The notes: generated by a model from the sequence alone, not told the origin. Numbered from the stretch's first letter, positions 1-10,727 are shown. The stretch: 64,000 nucleotides of DNA from Pannonibacter phragmitetus DSM 14782 (GCF_000382365.1 NZ_KB908220.1:62001-126000), one strand, 5' to 3'. A program made the numbers and translations.

Positions 1-312
1 TTCCAGGATCGCCTCTGCCTCGTTGTCCGGCAGATCGATCTCGGGCTGCAGGGCCGGGCGCTCGTTGCGCTCTTCAATGGCCTTCTGGCTGGTTTCCTGA
101 ATCGTGTTGCTCAGGATCTCTGCCATGGCCTGACGGCCGTACATGCGCTTCAGATGCGCGGCCGGGACCTTGCCCGGACGGAAGCCATTGATGCGCACCT
201 TGGACTTCAGTTCGTCGAGGTACGTGTCAAGCTTGGCCGCCAGTTCGGTCGCCGGAATAACGACTTTCAGTTCGCGCTTGAGGCCCTCGGAAAGGGTTTC
301 GGTCACCTGCAT
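1..312 (-). CDS. tig: Trigger factor, N-terminal part (cut by window edge)
   Basis: First 104 residues of trigger factor, the ribosome-bound chaperone and peptidyl-prolyl isomerase that meets nascent chains at the exit tunnel. The gene reads leftwards and leaves the window, so only the N-terminal ribosome-binding domain is visible. The chosen ATG gives a protein beginning [15 protein letters not shown]. The family's ribosome-docking loop is present as GFRPGKVP at about residues 43-50. The domain then continues with the typical helix containing [11 protein letters not shown]. The isomerase and C-terminal chaperone domains lie outside and cannot be judged. The next gene upstream is tRNA-Leu on the same strand, about 170 bases away; nothing else was seen in that gap. 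Confidence 0.95.
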   Translation of the reverse strand, partial: MQVTETLSEGLKRELKVVIPATELAAKLDTYLDELKSKVRINGFRPGKVPAAHLKRMYGRQAMAEILSNTIQETSQKAIEERNERPALQPEIDLPDNEAEAILE

Positions 313-481
313 GGTAGTATGCTTCGTCCTCGGTATGGAACCAGCGTTCCATCTTCGTGTTTTCGATCAGCCCATGACGGGCCTCTTTGAAAGGGGGGCC
401 GCTACGCTCTGGACCAGTTCATCTCTGGACCGGTTGCCCAGATCGGCTGCCTGCGGCCGGCACTCCTCAAGACCCATGACT

Positions 482-566
482 TGGTGCGGGCGGAGGGACT
501 TGAACCCCCACGGCTTACGCCACCAGAACCTAAATCTGGCGTGTCTACCAGTTCCACCACGCCCGC
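482..566 (-). tRNA. tRNA-Leu, anticodon UAG
   Basis: The complementary strand folds into a complete 85-base class II tRNA. The acceptor stem starts GCGGGCG and is closed by CGCCCGC followed by an encoded CCA. The anticodon stem CCAGA/TCTGG holds the loop TTTAGGT, so the anticodon is TAG (reads CUA and other CUN leucine codons). The T arm contains GTTCAAGTC, and a long variable arm typical of leucine tRNAs is present. No integrase gene or attachment-site duplication was seen beside it. Confidence 0.96.
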
Positions 567-766
567 GACGGCCCTGAACATGATGCAGTCAGGCCTTGCG
601 AGCCGGAACGGCAGGATCATGCCCGGGGCATTGAGTCTGGAACGCTTTCCGGACGGCAGGTCACTTCCCGCCGCAAAAAACGCTCAACAGCGCCCGTAGC
701 CAAGGCGGGGCCTCTATAGCACCCGTCCCTGCCGCATCAAAGCAAAAATGGCGGCAGCAGCCATTT

Positions 767-2308
767 CTACGCGGAAAGCTCCTGCACCACATCCTTCAGA
801 GCCGGCAAAAGGTCATCCGCGATCAGCCCGGCCCCGGCAATCTCCGCCGCGCGGCCGTGCATCCACACCCCCATGGCAGCCGCCTCGAAGGCAGGCAGGC
901 CTTGCGCCAGAAGCCCGGTCACGATCCCCGCCAGCACATCGCCAGAGCCTGCCGTCGCCAGCCAGGGCGTGCCATTGGCATTGATGGCCGCCCGCCCGTC
1001 CGGCGCGGCAATCACCGTATCGGCACCCTTGTATATAATGACAGAGCGGCTGCGCTGCGCTGCGGCACGGGCCGCATCCAGCTTGCCGAGGCCGGACACG
1101 GGCGGCGGCAGATCCGGGAAAAGACGGCCGAATTCACCCGCATGCGGCGTCAGAACCGGAGGCTGCGCACCGCCCCGCACCCTCTTTTCAATGGTAACGA
1201 AAAGAGGTGTCTCCGTTCCTGCAAAACTCGAAAGCGCATCGGCATCCAGCACCAGCCCCTTGCCGGAGGCCACAAGATCCAGCACCAGCGCCTGCGTCTC
1301 CGCCCCCAATCCGGCACCCGGCCCATAGACAAGCGCCGTGATACGGCTGTCCGGCAAAAGTCCGGCCAGCGCCTCTTCCCCGCGCAAGGGGTGCAGCATG
1401 ACGGTGGTCAGATGGCTCGCCAGAACCATCGTGGCGGAGGGCTCGCAGGCAACCGTCACCAGCCCCGCCCCGCTGCGCAGCGCCGCCATGGCCGACAGGC
1501 GTATGGCACCTGTGGCATGAGCCGGACCGGAGATGGCCACCGCATGACCGCGGGAGAACTTGTGCCCGTCCACCCGCGGCCTTGGCACAAAAGCATCCCA
1601 GACCTGCGGCCCGTTGCGCCAGCACCCCGGCCCGCCTGCCGCCTGAACCGTTTCATTGGCAATGCCGATATCGCAAACCTCGACCTTACCACACAGAACA
1701 CGGCCCGGCAGCAGCAGATGCCCCGGCTTCATCCGGCAGAAGGTGACAGTGCGCGCGGCCTTGACGGCAACGCCCCTCACCTCCCCCGTCGCACCATCAA
1801 GTCCGCTCGGCACATCAACGCTCAGCACCGCCAGGCCCGAAGCGTTGAGGCCGTTGACCAGTTCCAGTTCATATCCACTGACAGGACGGGAAAGCCCTGC
1901 GCCAAAAAGCGCATCAATCACCAGCGGAGCGCCTGTTCCCGTACTCTCCTGAAACGGATTGGCGCCTGCCTCCAGAAACCGGATGCCATCGGCCGCTTCT
2001 TCACCCATGCGCCGCCAGGCGCTCCAGGCATCCCCCGAAAGCTGCTCCGGCTGCCCGCACAGAAGCAGCATCACCGGCACGCCCTCAAGCGCCAGAAGCC
2101 GGGCGGCAACGAAGCCATCGCCGCCATTGTTGCCGGGCCCGCAGAGCACCAGCACCCCCTGCCCCGGCGCCAGCGTGGCCCGCGCAGCATTCGCCACACC
2201 ACGGCCTGCGCGCTCCATCAGCTCGATCCCCGGCGTTCCCGCCTCGATTGTCAGCGCATCTGCGCGGCGCATTTCCTGCGGAGTGAGCAATTCTACACCC
2301 GGCACCAT
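767..2308 (-). CDS. nnrD: Bifunctional NAD(P)H-hydrate epimerase / ADP-dependent NAD(P)H-hydrate dehydratase
   Basis: Predicted 513-residue metabolite-repair enzyme that restores hydrated NADH and NADPH. The N-terminal half (about 1-215) is a YjeF_N epimerase domain with the nucleotide loop GPGNNGGDGF. The C-terminal half (about 225-513) is a ribokinase-like dehydratase domain with the late motif GSGDVLAG. Two-domain fusion and length are usual for bacteria. An open frame continues about 200 codons upstream, but that stretch lies opposite glnB and its promoter and has no relatives in style. The ATG giving MVPGVELLTPQEMRRAD matches the family's N-terminus. The gene diverges from glnB. Confidence 0.93.
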   Translation of the reverse strand: MVPGVELLTPQEMRRADALTIEAGTPGIELMERAGRGVANAARATLAPGQGVLVLCGPGNNGGDGFVAARLLALEGVPVMLLLCGQPEQLSGDAWSAWRRMGEEAADGIRFLEAGANPFQESTGTGAPLVIDALFGAGLSRPVSGYELELVNGLNASGLAVLSVDVPSGLDGATGEVRGVAVKAARTVTFCRMKPGHLLLPGRVLCGKVEVCDIGIANETVQAAGGPGCWRNGPQVWDAFVPRPRVDGHKFSRGHAVAISGPAHATGAIRLSAMAALRSGAGLVTVACEPSATMVLASHLTTVMLHPLRGEEALAGLLPDSRITALVYGPGAGLGAETQALVLDLVASGKGLVLDADALSSFAGTETPLFVTIEKRVRGGAQPPVLTPHAGEFGRLFPDLPPPVSGLGKLDAARAAAQRSRSVIIYKGADTVIAAPDGRAAINANGTPWLATAGSGDVLAGIVTGLLAQGLPAFEAAAMGVWMHGRAAEIAGAGLIADDLLPALKDVVQELSA

Positions 2309-2433
2309 GACATATCCCCATCCGCCTTCTGAAACGGGCGTCAGAGTTGCCAATAGAAGCCGCACACGCAAGCCCCTTTGGCACCCGCCAATCAGCGCTT
2401 TTAAGCCCGGCAGGAGCCCCAAATGCAGACGAG

Positions 2434-2450
2434 TGCACAATAAGGCATCA
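2434..2450 (+). promoter_or_regulatory. Possible NtrC binding site upstream of glnB
   Basis: The sequence TGCACAATAAGGCATCA resembles the NtrC consensus TGCAC-N5-GGTGCA (left half exact, right half imperfect). It lies about 110 bases upstream of the sigma-54 promoter of glnB, a usual enhancer distance. The rest of the 2309-2671 gap between nnrD and glnB holds no gene that I can support. This site is a weak match and an inference. Confidence 0.35.
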
Positions 2451-2548
2451 CATTGAGCAAAAAACGGGCAGCTGACCGGCTTGGCGGAACCATCAGGATC
2501 GGCCACAGTGTCGGCAATGCCCCTTTTTTCGGCGCTTTCAGGTGATGA

Positions 2549-3010
<462 letters not shown>

Positions 3011-3142
3011 GGCCTTTCAATCCGTTTCGCGGGCATAGCCCGCTCCCGAGTTTCGCATCCGCAAGGCCGCTGCGCCACAGGCGCAGGCTCTGAAGCTGCG
3101 AGAATAGCCCACGTGAAAACAGAACACATAGGGAAGTGAATA

Positions 3143-4552
3143 ATGACCACCGCTGCTGATATCCTTAAGGAAATCAAGGACAAGGACATCAAGTTCGTCG
3201 ACCTGCGCTTCACCGACCCGCGCGGCAAGCTGCAGCACGTCACCATGGACGTTAGCCTCGTTGACGAAGACATGTTTGCCGAAGGCGTTGCCTTCGACGG
3301 CTCCTCCATCGCCGGCTGGAAGGCGATCGACGCCTCCGACATGACGCTGATCCTGGACCCGTCCTCGGCTCACATCGACCCGTTCTTCGCCCAGCCGACC
3401 CTCGTCATCCTGTGTGACATCGTCGACCCGCGCACCGGCGAGACCTACAACCGCGATCCGCGCTCCATCGCCAAGAAGGCAGAAGCCTACGTCAAGACCG
3501 GCGGCTTCGGCGACACCATCTTCTTCGGCCCGGAAGCTGAATTCTTCATCTTCGACGACGTGCGTTTCGCTTCCGAGCCGTACAACACGGGCTTCAAGCT
3601 GGACAGCAACGAGCTGCCGAGCAACCTCGACACCGAGTACGAAGCCGGCAACCTCGGCCACCGTCCGCGCGTCAAGGGCGGCTACTTCCCGGTCCCGCCG
3701 ATCGACAGCTGCCAGGACATGCGTTCCGAGATGCTGACCGTCATGGCCGAGATGGGCGTGTCCGTTGAGAAGCACCACCACGAAGTGGCTGCCGCACAGC
3801 ACGAGCTGGGTGTGAAGTTCAACACCATGACCGTCTGCGCTGACCACATGCAGATCTACAAGTATGTGGTTCACCAGGTCGCCAACGCTTACGGCAAGAC
3901 CGCAACCTTCATGCCGAAGCCGATCTTCGGTGACAACGGTTCGGGCATGCACTGCCACCAGTCGATCTGGCGCGATGGCAAGCCGCTGTTCGCCGGCAAC
4001 CTCTACGCTGACCTCAGCGAGATGTGCCTGTACTACATCGGCGGCATCCTGAAGCACGCCAAGGCCCTGAACGCCTTCACCAACCCGTCGACCAACTCCT
4101 ACAAGCGTCTGGTCCCGGGCTACGAAGCTCCGGTTCTGCTCGCCTATTCCTCGGGCAACCGTTCGGCCTCCTGCCGCATCCCGTACACCTCTTCGCCGAA
4201 GGCAAAGCGCATCGAAGTCCGCTTCCCGGACCCGACCGCGAACCCCTACCTCGCCTTCGCTGCGCAGCTGATGGCCGGTCTCGATGGCATCAAGAACAAG
4301 ATCCATCCGGGCGACGCCATGGACAAGAACCTGTACGACCTGCCGCCGGAAGAGCTGGCCGAGATCCCGACCGTCTGCGGCTCGCTGCGTGAAGCCCTGC
4401 AGTCGCTGGATGCCGACCGCGAGTTCCTCAAGGCTGGCGGCGTGTTCGACGACGACTTCATCGACAGCTACATCGAGCTGAAGATGGAAGAGAACATGCG
4501 CTACGAAATGACCCCGCATCCGGTCGAATACGACATGTACTACTCTGCATAA
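3143..4552 (+). CDS. glnA: Glutamine synthetase type I
   Basis: Predicted 469-residue GSI enzyme that makes glutamine from glutamate, ammonia and ATP as a dodecamer in the cytoplasm. Visible signatures include FDGSSIAGW near residue 51, the metal-ligand stretch GPEAEFF near 129, the ATP region [16 protein letters not shown] at about 259-274, and the active-site segment [17 protein letters not shown] at about 314-330. Tyr398 in the loop NLYDLPPEE is the expected adenylylation site for GlnE. The gene starts after GGGAAG and is co-oriented with glnB, so both probably share the sigma-54 promoter. A strong hairpin follows the stop codon. Confidence 0.98.
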   Translation: MTTAADILKEIKDKDIKFVDLRFTDPRGKLQHVTMDVSLVDEDMFAEGVAFDGSSIAGWKAIDASDMTLILDPSSAHIDPFFAQPTLVILCDIVDPRTGETYNRDPRSIAKKAEAYVKTGGFGDTIFFGPEAEFFIFDDVRFASEPYNTGFKLDSNELPSNLDTEYEAGNLGHRPRVKGGYFPVPPIDSCQDMRSEMLTVMAEMGVSVEKHHHEVAAAQHELGVKFNTMTVCADHMQIYKYVVHQVANAYGKTATFMPKPIFGDNGSGMHCHQSIWRDGKPLFAGNLYADLSEMCLYYIGGILKHAKALNAFTNPSTNSYKRLVPGYEAPVLLAYSSGNRSASCRIPYTSSPKAKRIEVRFPDPTANPYLAFAAQLMAGLDGIKNKIHPGDAMDKNLYDLPPEELAEIPTVCGSLREALQSLDADREFLKAGGVFDDDFIDSYIELKMEENMRYEMTPHPVEYDMYYSA

Positions 4553-4573
4553 GCCTTTCAGGCTGCAGATGCG

Positions 4574-4606
4574 GAAAGCCGGGCCTCGCGCCCGGCTTTC
4601 TTGTTT
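4574..4606 (+). terminator. Intrinsic terminator after glnA
   Basis: Perfect 11-base-pair stem, GAAAGCCGGGC and GCCCGGCTTTC, around a five-base loop, followed by TTGTTT. It separates glnA from the convergent gene to its right. Confidence 0.85.
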
Positions 4607-4638
4607 CAGGCCTTCCTGCACCTGTCATGCAGCCGCCA

Positions 4639-5175
4639 TCACGCGGCGCCCGGCACTCCCACCTGCCCGATCGAATTGATGCCGAAGCACCCGATCGGGA
4701 TCTGGGAAAGCCAGGCGATGCGGTTTGCCGGAATACCGAAGCCCGTCATCACGTTGATGGCATCCATATAGCCCTGATCCCAGGGCTGCGTGACCGCATA
4801 GGTGACCATCAGATCTTCCCAGGCAGGCAGGTTGTTGGGATTCTGCGTGATGGCCAGCCGCATCTGGTTGAGGTTTACCCCCGTTATCACGCCTGCATTG
4901 GCGTGGTACACAGAGGCGACCGGCGGATCATTCGGGTTGGCCGAAACCATCACCACCGAAGCGCATGTGATGAGCCCCATGGCAGCCGTTGACGACGGGT
5001 TCTGCGTCGCGTCAATCGTCTGGCGGCCAAGCTGGTTGACCCAAAGATAGTTCGGATTGGGGTTCGGATTGATGACGGGCGTTGGCCCGGCATTGCCCGC
5101 ATTGGCCTGCTGGATTACCTGACTGATGGACATGCTGGCAGTGCCAAGTGCGGCATTGATCTGATAGAGGGGCAT
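4639..5175 (-). CDS. Hypothetical protein with Cys/His pair (unrecognised family)
   Basis: Predicted 178-residue protein that I do not recognise. The start MPLYQINAALGTA is chosen because AAGGA lies seven bases before that ATG; an in-frame ATG 18 codons upstream has no such site. No clear signal peptide or membrane helix is present. The N-terminal part has an Asn/Pro-rich run (PTPVINPNPNPN, about 31-42). The centre holds a hydrophobic strand after Cys71 (GLITCASVVMVS) and a second strand ending VASVYHANAG with His91. A Cys on one strand and a His about 20 residues later is also seen in CheD/CNF1-type glutamine deamidases, but overall similarity cannot be tested here. It stands alone between glnA and tyrS, converging with glnA. 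Confidence 0.6.
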   Translation of the reverse strand: MPLYQINAALGTASMSISQVIQQANAGNAGPTPVINPNPNPNYLWVNQLGRQTIDATQNPSSTAAMGLITCASVVMVSANPNDPPVASVYHANAGVITGVNLNQMRLAITQNPNNLPAWEDLMVTYAVTQPWDQGYMDAINVMTGFGIPANRIAWLSQIPIGCFGINSIGQVGVPGAA

Positions 5176-5346
5176 CTCTTGTCCTTGGAATGAGGGAAAG
5201 GAACAAGAAGAGAGACGCCCGGCATTCAAATCCGTGACGCCGCACGTGCACGCCGCCTATGCCTGCCGATTTACAACGGCTGTCTGCCGGTATAGAGCCA
5301 GACACACCAACTCACCTCCCGAACATCCAGCGCGTGGAAACGTTAC

Positions 5347-6600
5347 ATGAGCGAGTACAAGTCCGGTTTTCTGAAGGTCCTCAACGAGCGCGGCTTCATT
5401 CACCAGATGTCCGACGCCGAGGGCCTCGACAAGCTGCTCTCGACCGAGACCGTGACCGCCTATATCGGCTTTGACTGCACGGCGCCCAGCCTTCATGCCG
5501 GTTCGCTCGTCACCATCATGATGCTCTACTGGCTGCAGCAGACCGGCCACCGGCCGATCGCGCTGATGGGGTCTGGCACCACACGCGTCGGCGACCCCAC
5601 CGGCAAGGACGAGAGCCGCAAGATCCTGTCCGATGACGACATCGAGACCAACAAGGCCGGCATCCGCAAGATCTTCGACAAGCTGCTTACCTTCGGTGAC
5701 GGCCCGAAGGATGCCATCATGCTGGACAATGCCGACTGGCTGATGAAGCTGAACTATGTGGAGTTCCTGCGCGATATCGGGCGCCATTTCTCGGTCAACC
5801 AGATGATCCAGCGCGACAGCGTGCGCCTGCGGCTGGAGCGCGAGCAGCACCTGTCCTTCCTGGAATTCAACTACATGCTGCTGCAGGGCTACGACTATCT
5901 GGAGATCTACCAGCAGACCGGCTGCCGCCTGCAGATGGGCGGTTCCGACCAGTGGTCCAACATTCTCTCAGGCGTCGATCTGGTTCGCCGCAAGGCAGGC
6001 GTGGAGGCCTTCGCCCTCACCGCACCCCTGCTGACCACCGCCTCCGGCGCCAAGATGGGAAAGACTGCCGCAGGTGCGGTCTGGCTCAATGCCGACCAGC
6101 TGTCGCCCTATGACTACTGGCAGTACTGGCGCAACACCGAGGACGCGGATGTGGAGCGCTTCATGAAGCTCTTCACCGTGCTGCCGCTGGACGAGATCGC
6201 CCGTCTTGCAGCGCTGCAGGGCGCGGAGATCAACGAAGCCAAGAAGATCCTCGCCACCGAAGCCACCGCCATGATCCATGGCCGCGAGGCTGCAGAGGCC
6301 GCTGCCGAAACCGCCCGCCGCGCCTTTGAGGAAGGCCAGACGGCCGAGGGTTTGCCGACCGTCGAGCTGCCGCAGGCAGAGCTGGAGGCCGGTCTCGGCG
6401 TTCTTGCGGCCTTCGTGCGTGCAGGCCTTTGTGCCTCCAACGGCGAAGCCCGCCGCAACATCACCGGCGGCGCGCTGAAGGTGAATGACGAGACCGTCAC
6501 CGACGACAAGCGCAGCCTGTCCATGGCGGACATCACCGGCGAGGGCGTGATCAAGCTTTCCATGGGCAAAAAGAAGCACGTGCTGCTGCGCCCGGCCTGA
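5347..6600 (+). CDS. tyrS: Tyrosyl-tRNA synthetase
   Basis: Predicted 417-residue class I synthetase that charges tRNA-Tyr. The HIGH-type motif appears in APSLHAGSL near residue 49. The KMSKS-type motif appears as KMGKT at 236-240. The tyrosine pocket contains GSDQWSNI, and the C-terminal S4 RNA-binding domain covers roughly 350-417. Length and motif order fit the standard bacterial TyrRS. The ATG opens [17 protein letters not shown]. The gene is flanked by the divergent orphan protein on the left and followed by its own terminator. Confidence 0.97.
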   Translation: MSEYKSGFLKVLNERGFIHQMSDAEGLDKLLSTETVTAYIGFDCTAPSLHAGSLVTIMMLYWLQQTGHRPIALMGSGTTRVGDPTGKDESRKILSDDDIETNKAGIRKIFDKLLTFGDGPKDAIMLDNADWLMKLNYVEFLRDIGRHFSVNQMIQRDSVRLRLEREQHLSFLEFNYMLLQGYDYLEIYQQTGCRLQMGGSDQWSNILSGVDLVRRKAGVEAFALTAPLLTTASGAKMGKTAAGAVWLNADQLSPYDYWQYWRNTEDADVERFMKLFTVLPLDEIARLAALQGAEINEAKKILATEATAMIHGREAAEAAAETARRAFEEGQTAEGLPTVELPQAELEAGLGVLAAFVRAGLCASNGEARRNITGGALKVNDETVTDDKRSLSMADITGEGVIKLSMGKKKHVLLRPA

Positions 6601-6624
6601 TCTGCCGTTGCACAAAAAATCAGC

Positions 6625-6657
6625 AAGGCCCGGCCCGCAAGGTCCGGGCCTTTTGTT
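6625..6657 (+). terminator. Intrinsic terminator after tyrS
   Basis: Nine-base-pair stem AAGGCCCGG / CCGGGCCTT followed by TTGTT. It lies just downstream of the tyrS stop codon. Confidence 0.8.
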
Positions 6658-6802
6658 CATATGCAGACGGTGTGCCGGAAACTGTCTGGCGGCAGGCTCT
6701 CATACCAAGGCTTTCGATGCTGACGCATCACGCCTTGAAAATGCTCAAGCGCCGCACGGGCTTAACCAATGCTCGAGAAGTCAAGCTCATCGAGCATTGG
6801 TA

Positions 6803-9800
6803 TCAGCGGAACTCGAACATCTTGCGGAAGATGCCCGGCGCAATGGCCGAGACCGGATTGACTGACAGCTGGGGCGCGCTGATCGGGCCGGCCAGACGGT
6901 AGGTCACCCCAAAAAGCCCTTCTTCCGAACCGCCGCCGAGGGCAAAGCCGAGCAGCGGTATCTTGCTGAACAGGTTGTTGAGCGCAAAGACCGGCACATA
7001 GGTTCCCGTCAGTGCCAGTGTCCGCTGGCCGAGATCGACCTCGCCCGTAACCGTGCCGCCGACGACAGCTCCCTGCATCAGGCCTTCCTCGACTGTGATG
7101 ATTTCGCCCTTGCGCGAGAAGCGCAGATCCAGCCGGTCAAACGAGGCTTCACCGGCCCGTACGGACTGGGTCACAACCACGGCGCCCGTTTCATTGCGCG
7201 CCGAAACGGGCAGCTCGGCCAGCTTCCGGATCGCCGGATCTTCCGTGATCGACAGATTGCGCACGCCGAATGTGCCGAACCATTGGGTTTCCTCCGGCAT
7301 GGAAATCAGCAAGGTGCCGGTACCCCCGCGCATGCGCGGATAGACATCCAGGAAACGCAGGACAGCGCCCGTATCGGCGAAATCGCCGCTGGCAGCGCGC
7401 GTATCGCCCTTCCCGCTGATCTCGAAACGGAAGGCACCACGGTTGTTCGTGGCGCCCTTCAGCTCCAGGGTGCCAATGCCCTCCGGGCCGCCGGTCACCT
7501 TGCCGTCCACATCCGTCGCCACAACGCCGTTGAAGCCCTGCAGCCGGCCAGCCTTGATGGCTATGTCATAGATCGTCTTGTCCTTGGCGTCAGAGCCGCC
7601 CTTCTTGTCGAGCAGGGCCTTTATCAGCCCGCGCGCGTCGAACTGTGCGCCGTTGAAAACCACCTTGTACTGGTTGCGGCGCTGCTGGGTGATCTTGAGC
7701 GAGGCCGAATCTCCGGGCCTGATCTGGAAGCCGGCGAAATCGGCCTCCCGGAAGCCGCCGTCCTTGCCAAGAACCACCTCGCCCCCGATGGCCACACCGT
7801 CGGAGGTCAGCTGAAACGCCTTCAGCCGCCGGGTGTCGCCCTGTTCACTCAAGATGAATCTGGCTTTCGCCGGCACACCCGGCCCCTTCTCCCAGCCAAT
7901 CTGCTCCAGCTTGACCGAGGTGTCCGTCAGGTCGATGTCAAAGGACTGGCCGCCCGGTGTTTCAGCCAGCTTCAGCACCATCTGCCCGCGGACCAGAGAC
8001 CCCAGATCTATGCCGCGCTTGCCGAGTTCTTCTGCGGAGACTTTCAGCTCCACATCCTGACGGCGCTCGCCCTGCCCGTCCTCCACCGGAACCAGCAGGT
8101 CAATGTTGGCCTCCAGCCCGTCGATGCGGCCCTTGCCCTTGACCGCCACCTCCCTTGGGTCGGCTTCAATGGCAACGTCGGCGCCGGAAATCTTGTGCCC
8201 GCGCACTGGCTGGGTGGAGGAAAATCCGCTCAGCCGGGCCGCAGCCGTCCAGTCCACATCGGCAACCGCAATGGACAGGCGCAGCGGAAAATGCGCCGTC
8301 ACATCGAGCTCTCCGGTGCCGCCGAAGGTTCCACCGCCCATCTGCGCCTTGTCGAGTGCGCGGAACGGCGGCCGGTTGATCAGGCTGCCGAGATCCTGTG
8401 CCTCACCTGCAAACTTCAATGAAATATCGGCCGGCTTGATGCTGCGCAGCGCCAGCTGCTGAATTGTGAAGGTCCCTTCCTGAACCGCAACAGGCTTGCC
8501 AACGCCCTCGACAATCCTGCCGTTCCGGCCGGACACGGTCAGGACCTCGTTGTCGATGGTGATCGTCCCGTCAAGCCCTGTGATGGGCGGCAAAGTGTCG
8601 AGCGGGGCCACATCCACGTCTTCGAACGCCAGGTCGAGCCGCACATCGTCAGTTCCCCAGCCCGGATCCGGATGGTGCTCGTCAAAGGCAGGGGGACGAA
8701 TCGAAACGTCGATGCTGGCCTCGCGGATGAGGCCAGACAGCATGTGCTTGCTGATCCAGGCCCGCGCCGGCGGCGTCAGGGTGATCGGCCAGATCTGCTT
8801 GAGCAGAGCCACCGGCATGGCGTTGACCTCAACCGCCAGCGCCAGATAGGGGCCATCATCCTTCAGGTCCACCGTGCCAACCGCGCTGAGGCTTGCCGGA
8901 CCCGATTGCACCTGCGCCCTGTCGATGTAGAGGCTGCGAGCAGCCGGATCATAATGCGCCTTCAGATGCACCCGCTCGGCCATGATCGGATCATCCTGCA
9001 CATCGGCAGAGCCGAAGACAGGATTGTCCGCGCCGATCAGGATCTTCCAGTCAGGCTGCCCGGCGGCAGGCGGCGTCACCACGCCGTCAAAGCTGATGCG
9101 CGTGTTGCCCCGAACCACATGGGACGGCATGACCTGAATGCGCGGATCCTCCCCCTCCCAGGCAAGGCCAACCGCCACTTCATCGTAGCGGATCGTCGTC
9201 GTGCCGATCTGGAACCACCCGTCCACCGCGCGGCCAACAAGGGTTGCCCGGTCGAACACCCCGTCCTTGTCCAGCCTCGCCCCGAACTGGAGCTCCAGCG
9301 GCAGGCCGAGCCCCCGGCCGGAGCGCACCTGCTCGTTCAGCGGAAAGAGCTCGGCCAGCGACACATCCTTGATGTAGAGCCCAAGCTCGCGGGCTCCGGT
9401 TTCAGCATCCGTACCGCGCCGCAAGGCCAGCTGCCAGGTGCCCATGCGCCCCTCGACCGTGCTTTCGGCATAGATGGCACCCGTTGCATCCCGCCCCAGC
9501 GATGCGTCGATGTTGTCGATAAGGCGCGGGGTCGGCCCGGAAATTTCCAGCCGCCCGTCGCGGACGCGGATCACATCGAGGCTGCGGCGGCTCAGTTCCT
9601 CGTCCACCAGAAGTGCAATCCGGTCAACGGCTTCCATCATCCTGCTCATTTCCGGCATCAAGGCAGGCCCGTCCCCGCCTTCCAGCGTGATGCGCGGGCG
9701 CTCGATATCGAGACTGCGGAATTTCACCTCGCCGGTGAGCAGCGGCGCGAACTGGAGAACGGCTTCGGTGCGCGGCAGGAGAATGCGGCTTTCAACATCG

Positions 9801-10039
9801 CCCCCGACCGTAACCCCCGCATCATCGATGACCACCTGCGGGCCGCTCGCTGCAAACAGGTCCAGCCTTACAGAACCGACCGACACATCGGCATTGACCA
9901 CGCGGGCGCGGGCTTCAACCAGTTCCCGTGCAAAAGGTATGGTGACCGGTCCCCAATAGAGCCGACCGATAATCCCTGCAGCGGCGGCGAGCACCAGAAT
10001 GCAGAGGAACCCGCAGGCGCGCGTGAGCTTCCGGCCCAA
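6803..10039 (-). CDS. Large AsmA-like / DUF3971 envelope protein (YhdP-type)
   Basis: Predicted protein of about 1078 residues with a single N-terminal membrane anchor (GFLCILVLAAAAGIIG, about 10-26) and a very long periplasmic part. It carries the features of AsmA-like proteins: an early DUF3971-type region rich in short beta strands, repeated phrases of the type 'G.GTF.G.GELDVTA' and 'LDLRFSRKGEIITVEEG', and a C-terminal AsmA_2-like segment with GGTVTGEVDLGQRTLALTGTYVP. YhdP/TamB-like relatives are bridge-like lipid-transfer proteins between inner and outer membranes; that role is inferred. The start is uncertain: the only usable early codon is a TTG, and the frame stays open and basic for about 20 codons before it. 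It diverges from bcp. Confidence 0.85.
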   Translation of the reverse strand: MGRKLTRACGFLCILVLAAAAGIIGRLYWGPVTIPFARELVEARARVVNADVSVGSVRLDLFAASGPQVVIDDAGVTVGGDVESRILLPRTEAVLQFAPLLTGEVKFRSLDIERPRITLEGGDGPALMPEMSRMMEAVDRIALLVDEELSRRSLDVIRVRDGRLEISGPTPRLIDNIDASLGRDATGAIYAESTVEGRMGTWQLALRRGTDAETGARELGLYIKDVSLAELFPLNEQVRSGRGLGLPLELQFGARLDKDGVFDRATLVGRAVDGWFQIGTTTIRYDEVAVGLAWEGEDPRIQVMPSHVVRGNTRISFDGVVTPPAAGQPDWKILIGADNPVFGSADVQDDPIMAERVHLKAHYDPAARSLYIDRAQVQSGPASLSAVGTVDLKDDGPYLALAVEVNAMPVALLKQIWPITLTPPARAWISKHMLSGLIREASIDVSIRPPAFDEHHPDPGWGTDDVRLDLAFEDVDVAPLDTLPPITGLDGTITIDNEVLTVSGRNGRIVEGVGKPVAVQEGTFTIQQLALRSIKPADISLKFAGEAQDLGSLINRPPFRALDKAQMGGGTFGGTGELDVTAHFPLRLSIAVADVDWTAAARLSGFSSTQPVRGHKISGADVAIEADPREVAVKGKGRIDGLEANIDLLVPVEDGQGERRQDVELKVSAEELGKRGIDLGSLVRGQMVLKLAETPGGQSFDIDLTDTSVKLEQIGWEKGPGVPAKARFILSEQGDTRRLKAFQLTSDGVAIGGEVVLGKDGGFREADFAGFQIRPGDSASLKITQQRRNQYKVVFNGAQFDARGLIKALLDKKGGSDAKDKTIYDIAIKAGRLQGFNGVVATDVDGKVTGGPEGIGTLELKGATNNRGAFRFEISGKGDTRAASGDFADTGAVLRFLDVYPRMRGGTGTLLISMPEETQWFGTFGVRNLSITEDPAIRKLAELPVSARNETGAVVVTQSVRAGEASFDRLDLRFSRKGEIITVEEGLMQGAVVGGTVTGEVDLGQRTLALTGTYVPVFALNNLFSKIPLLGFALGGGSEEGLFGVTYRLAGPISAPQLSVNPVSAIAPGIFRKMFEFR

Positions 10040-10259
10040 TCCAGACCGGCGCTCTTTCCGTATGACAGGAGCTTTCTGCGGTTCTTGCGGCGGAGACAGC
10101 GTTCAGAGCCTTTTCATTTTTTCGTCCCGGGACTGCGAATCCTCCGATCCGCTGTGATACTTCATTATGCAGCAAAGCCAGCCGCGAGGCGCGCCTCAAG
10201 CACGGACAACTGAATACCGTTCCGGATAAATCCACCGACTATGACAAGAGGAAGGCAGC

Positions 10260-10727
10260 ATGACCGATTTGACCATTTCAGCCCCCGCACCGGACGTTGA
10301 CCTGCTGCTCGGCGATGAAGAGAAAGTGAAGCTTTCCAGCCTGCAGGGCAGCCCCGTGGTGATCTATTTCTACCCCAAGGCTGACACGCCCGCCTGCACC
10401 GAAGAATGCATTGCCTTCAGCCAGGCCAAGGCGCAGTTCGAAGCGCTTGGTGCAAAGGTCATCGGCATTTCGCCGGACCCGGTTGCCAAGAACGCCAGGT
10501 TCAAGGGCAAGCACAGCCTCACCGTCGACATCGCTTCCGATCCGGACACCGCCGTCTGCCAGGCCTTTGGCGTGTGGGTGGAAAAGTCCATGTATGGCAA
10601 GACCTACATGGGTGTGGAGCGCAGCACCTTCCTTGTTGCAGCCGACGGCAAGATCGCCCAGATCTGGCGCAAGGTGAAGGTCAAGGGCCACGTCGACGCC
10701 GTGCTAGAGGCAGTGCGCGGACTCTGA
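10260..10727 (+). CDS. bcp: Thiol peroxidase Bcp (atypical 2-Cys peroxiredoxin)
   Basis: Predicted 155-residue cytoplasmic peroxiredoxin that reduces hydrogen peroxide and organic peroxides using thioredoxin. The active-site segment reads PKADTPACTEEC: Cys46 is the peroxidatic residue and Cys50 the usual partner of the BCP class, four residues later. The later signature GVERSTFLVAADGKI is also typical. The ATG follows GAGGAAGG at good spacing. It is followed after 68 bases by the ferritin-like gene in the same direction, so the two may share a transcript. Confidence 0.95.
   Translation: MTDLTISAPAPDVDLLLGDEEKVKLSSLQGSPVVIYFYPKADTPACTEECIAFSQAKAQFEALGAKVIGISPDPVAKNARFKGKHSLTVDIASDPDTAVCQAFGVWVEKSMYGKTYMGVERSTFLVAADGKIAQIWRKVKVKGHVDAVLEAVRGL

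Noticed and set aside
482-566. Integration site of a genomic island at tRNA-Leu
   Set aside because: No integrase, no repeated tRNA 3' end and only core genes on both sides were seen.
3017-4621. 534-codon open frame opposite glnA
   Set aside because: It lies wholly antisense to a clear glutamine synthetase gene, has a His/Val/Gly-rich shadow composition and no recognisable domain. High GC content creates such frames.
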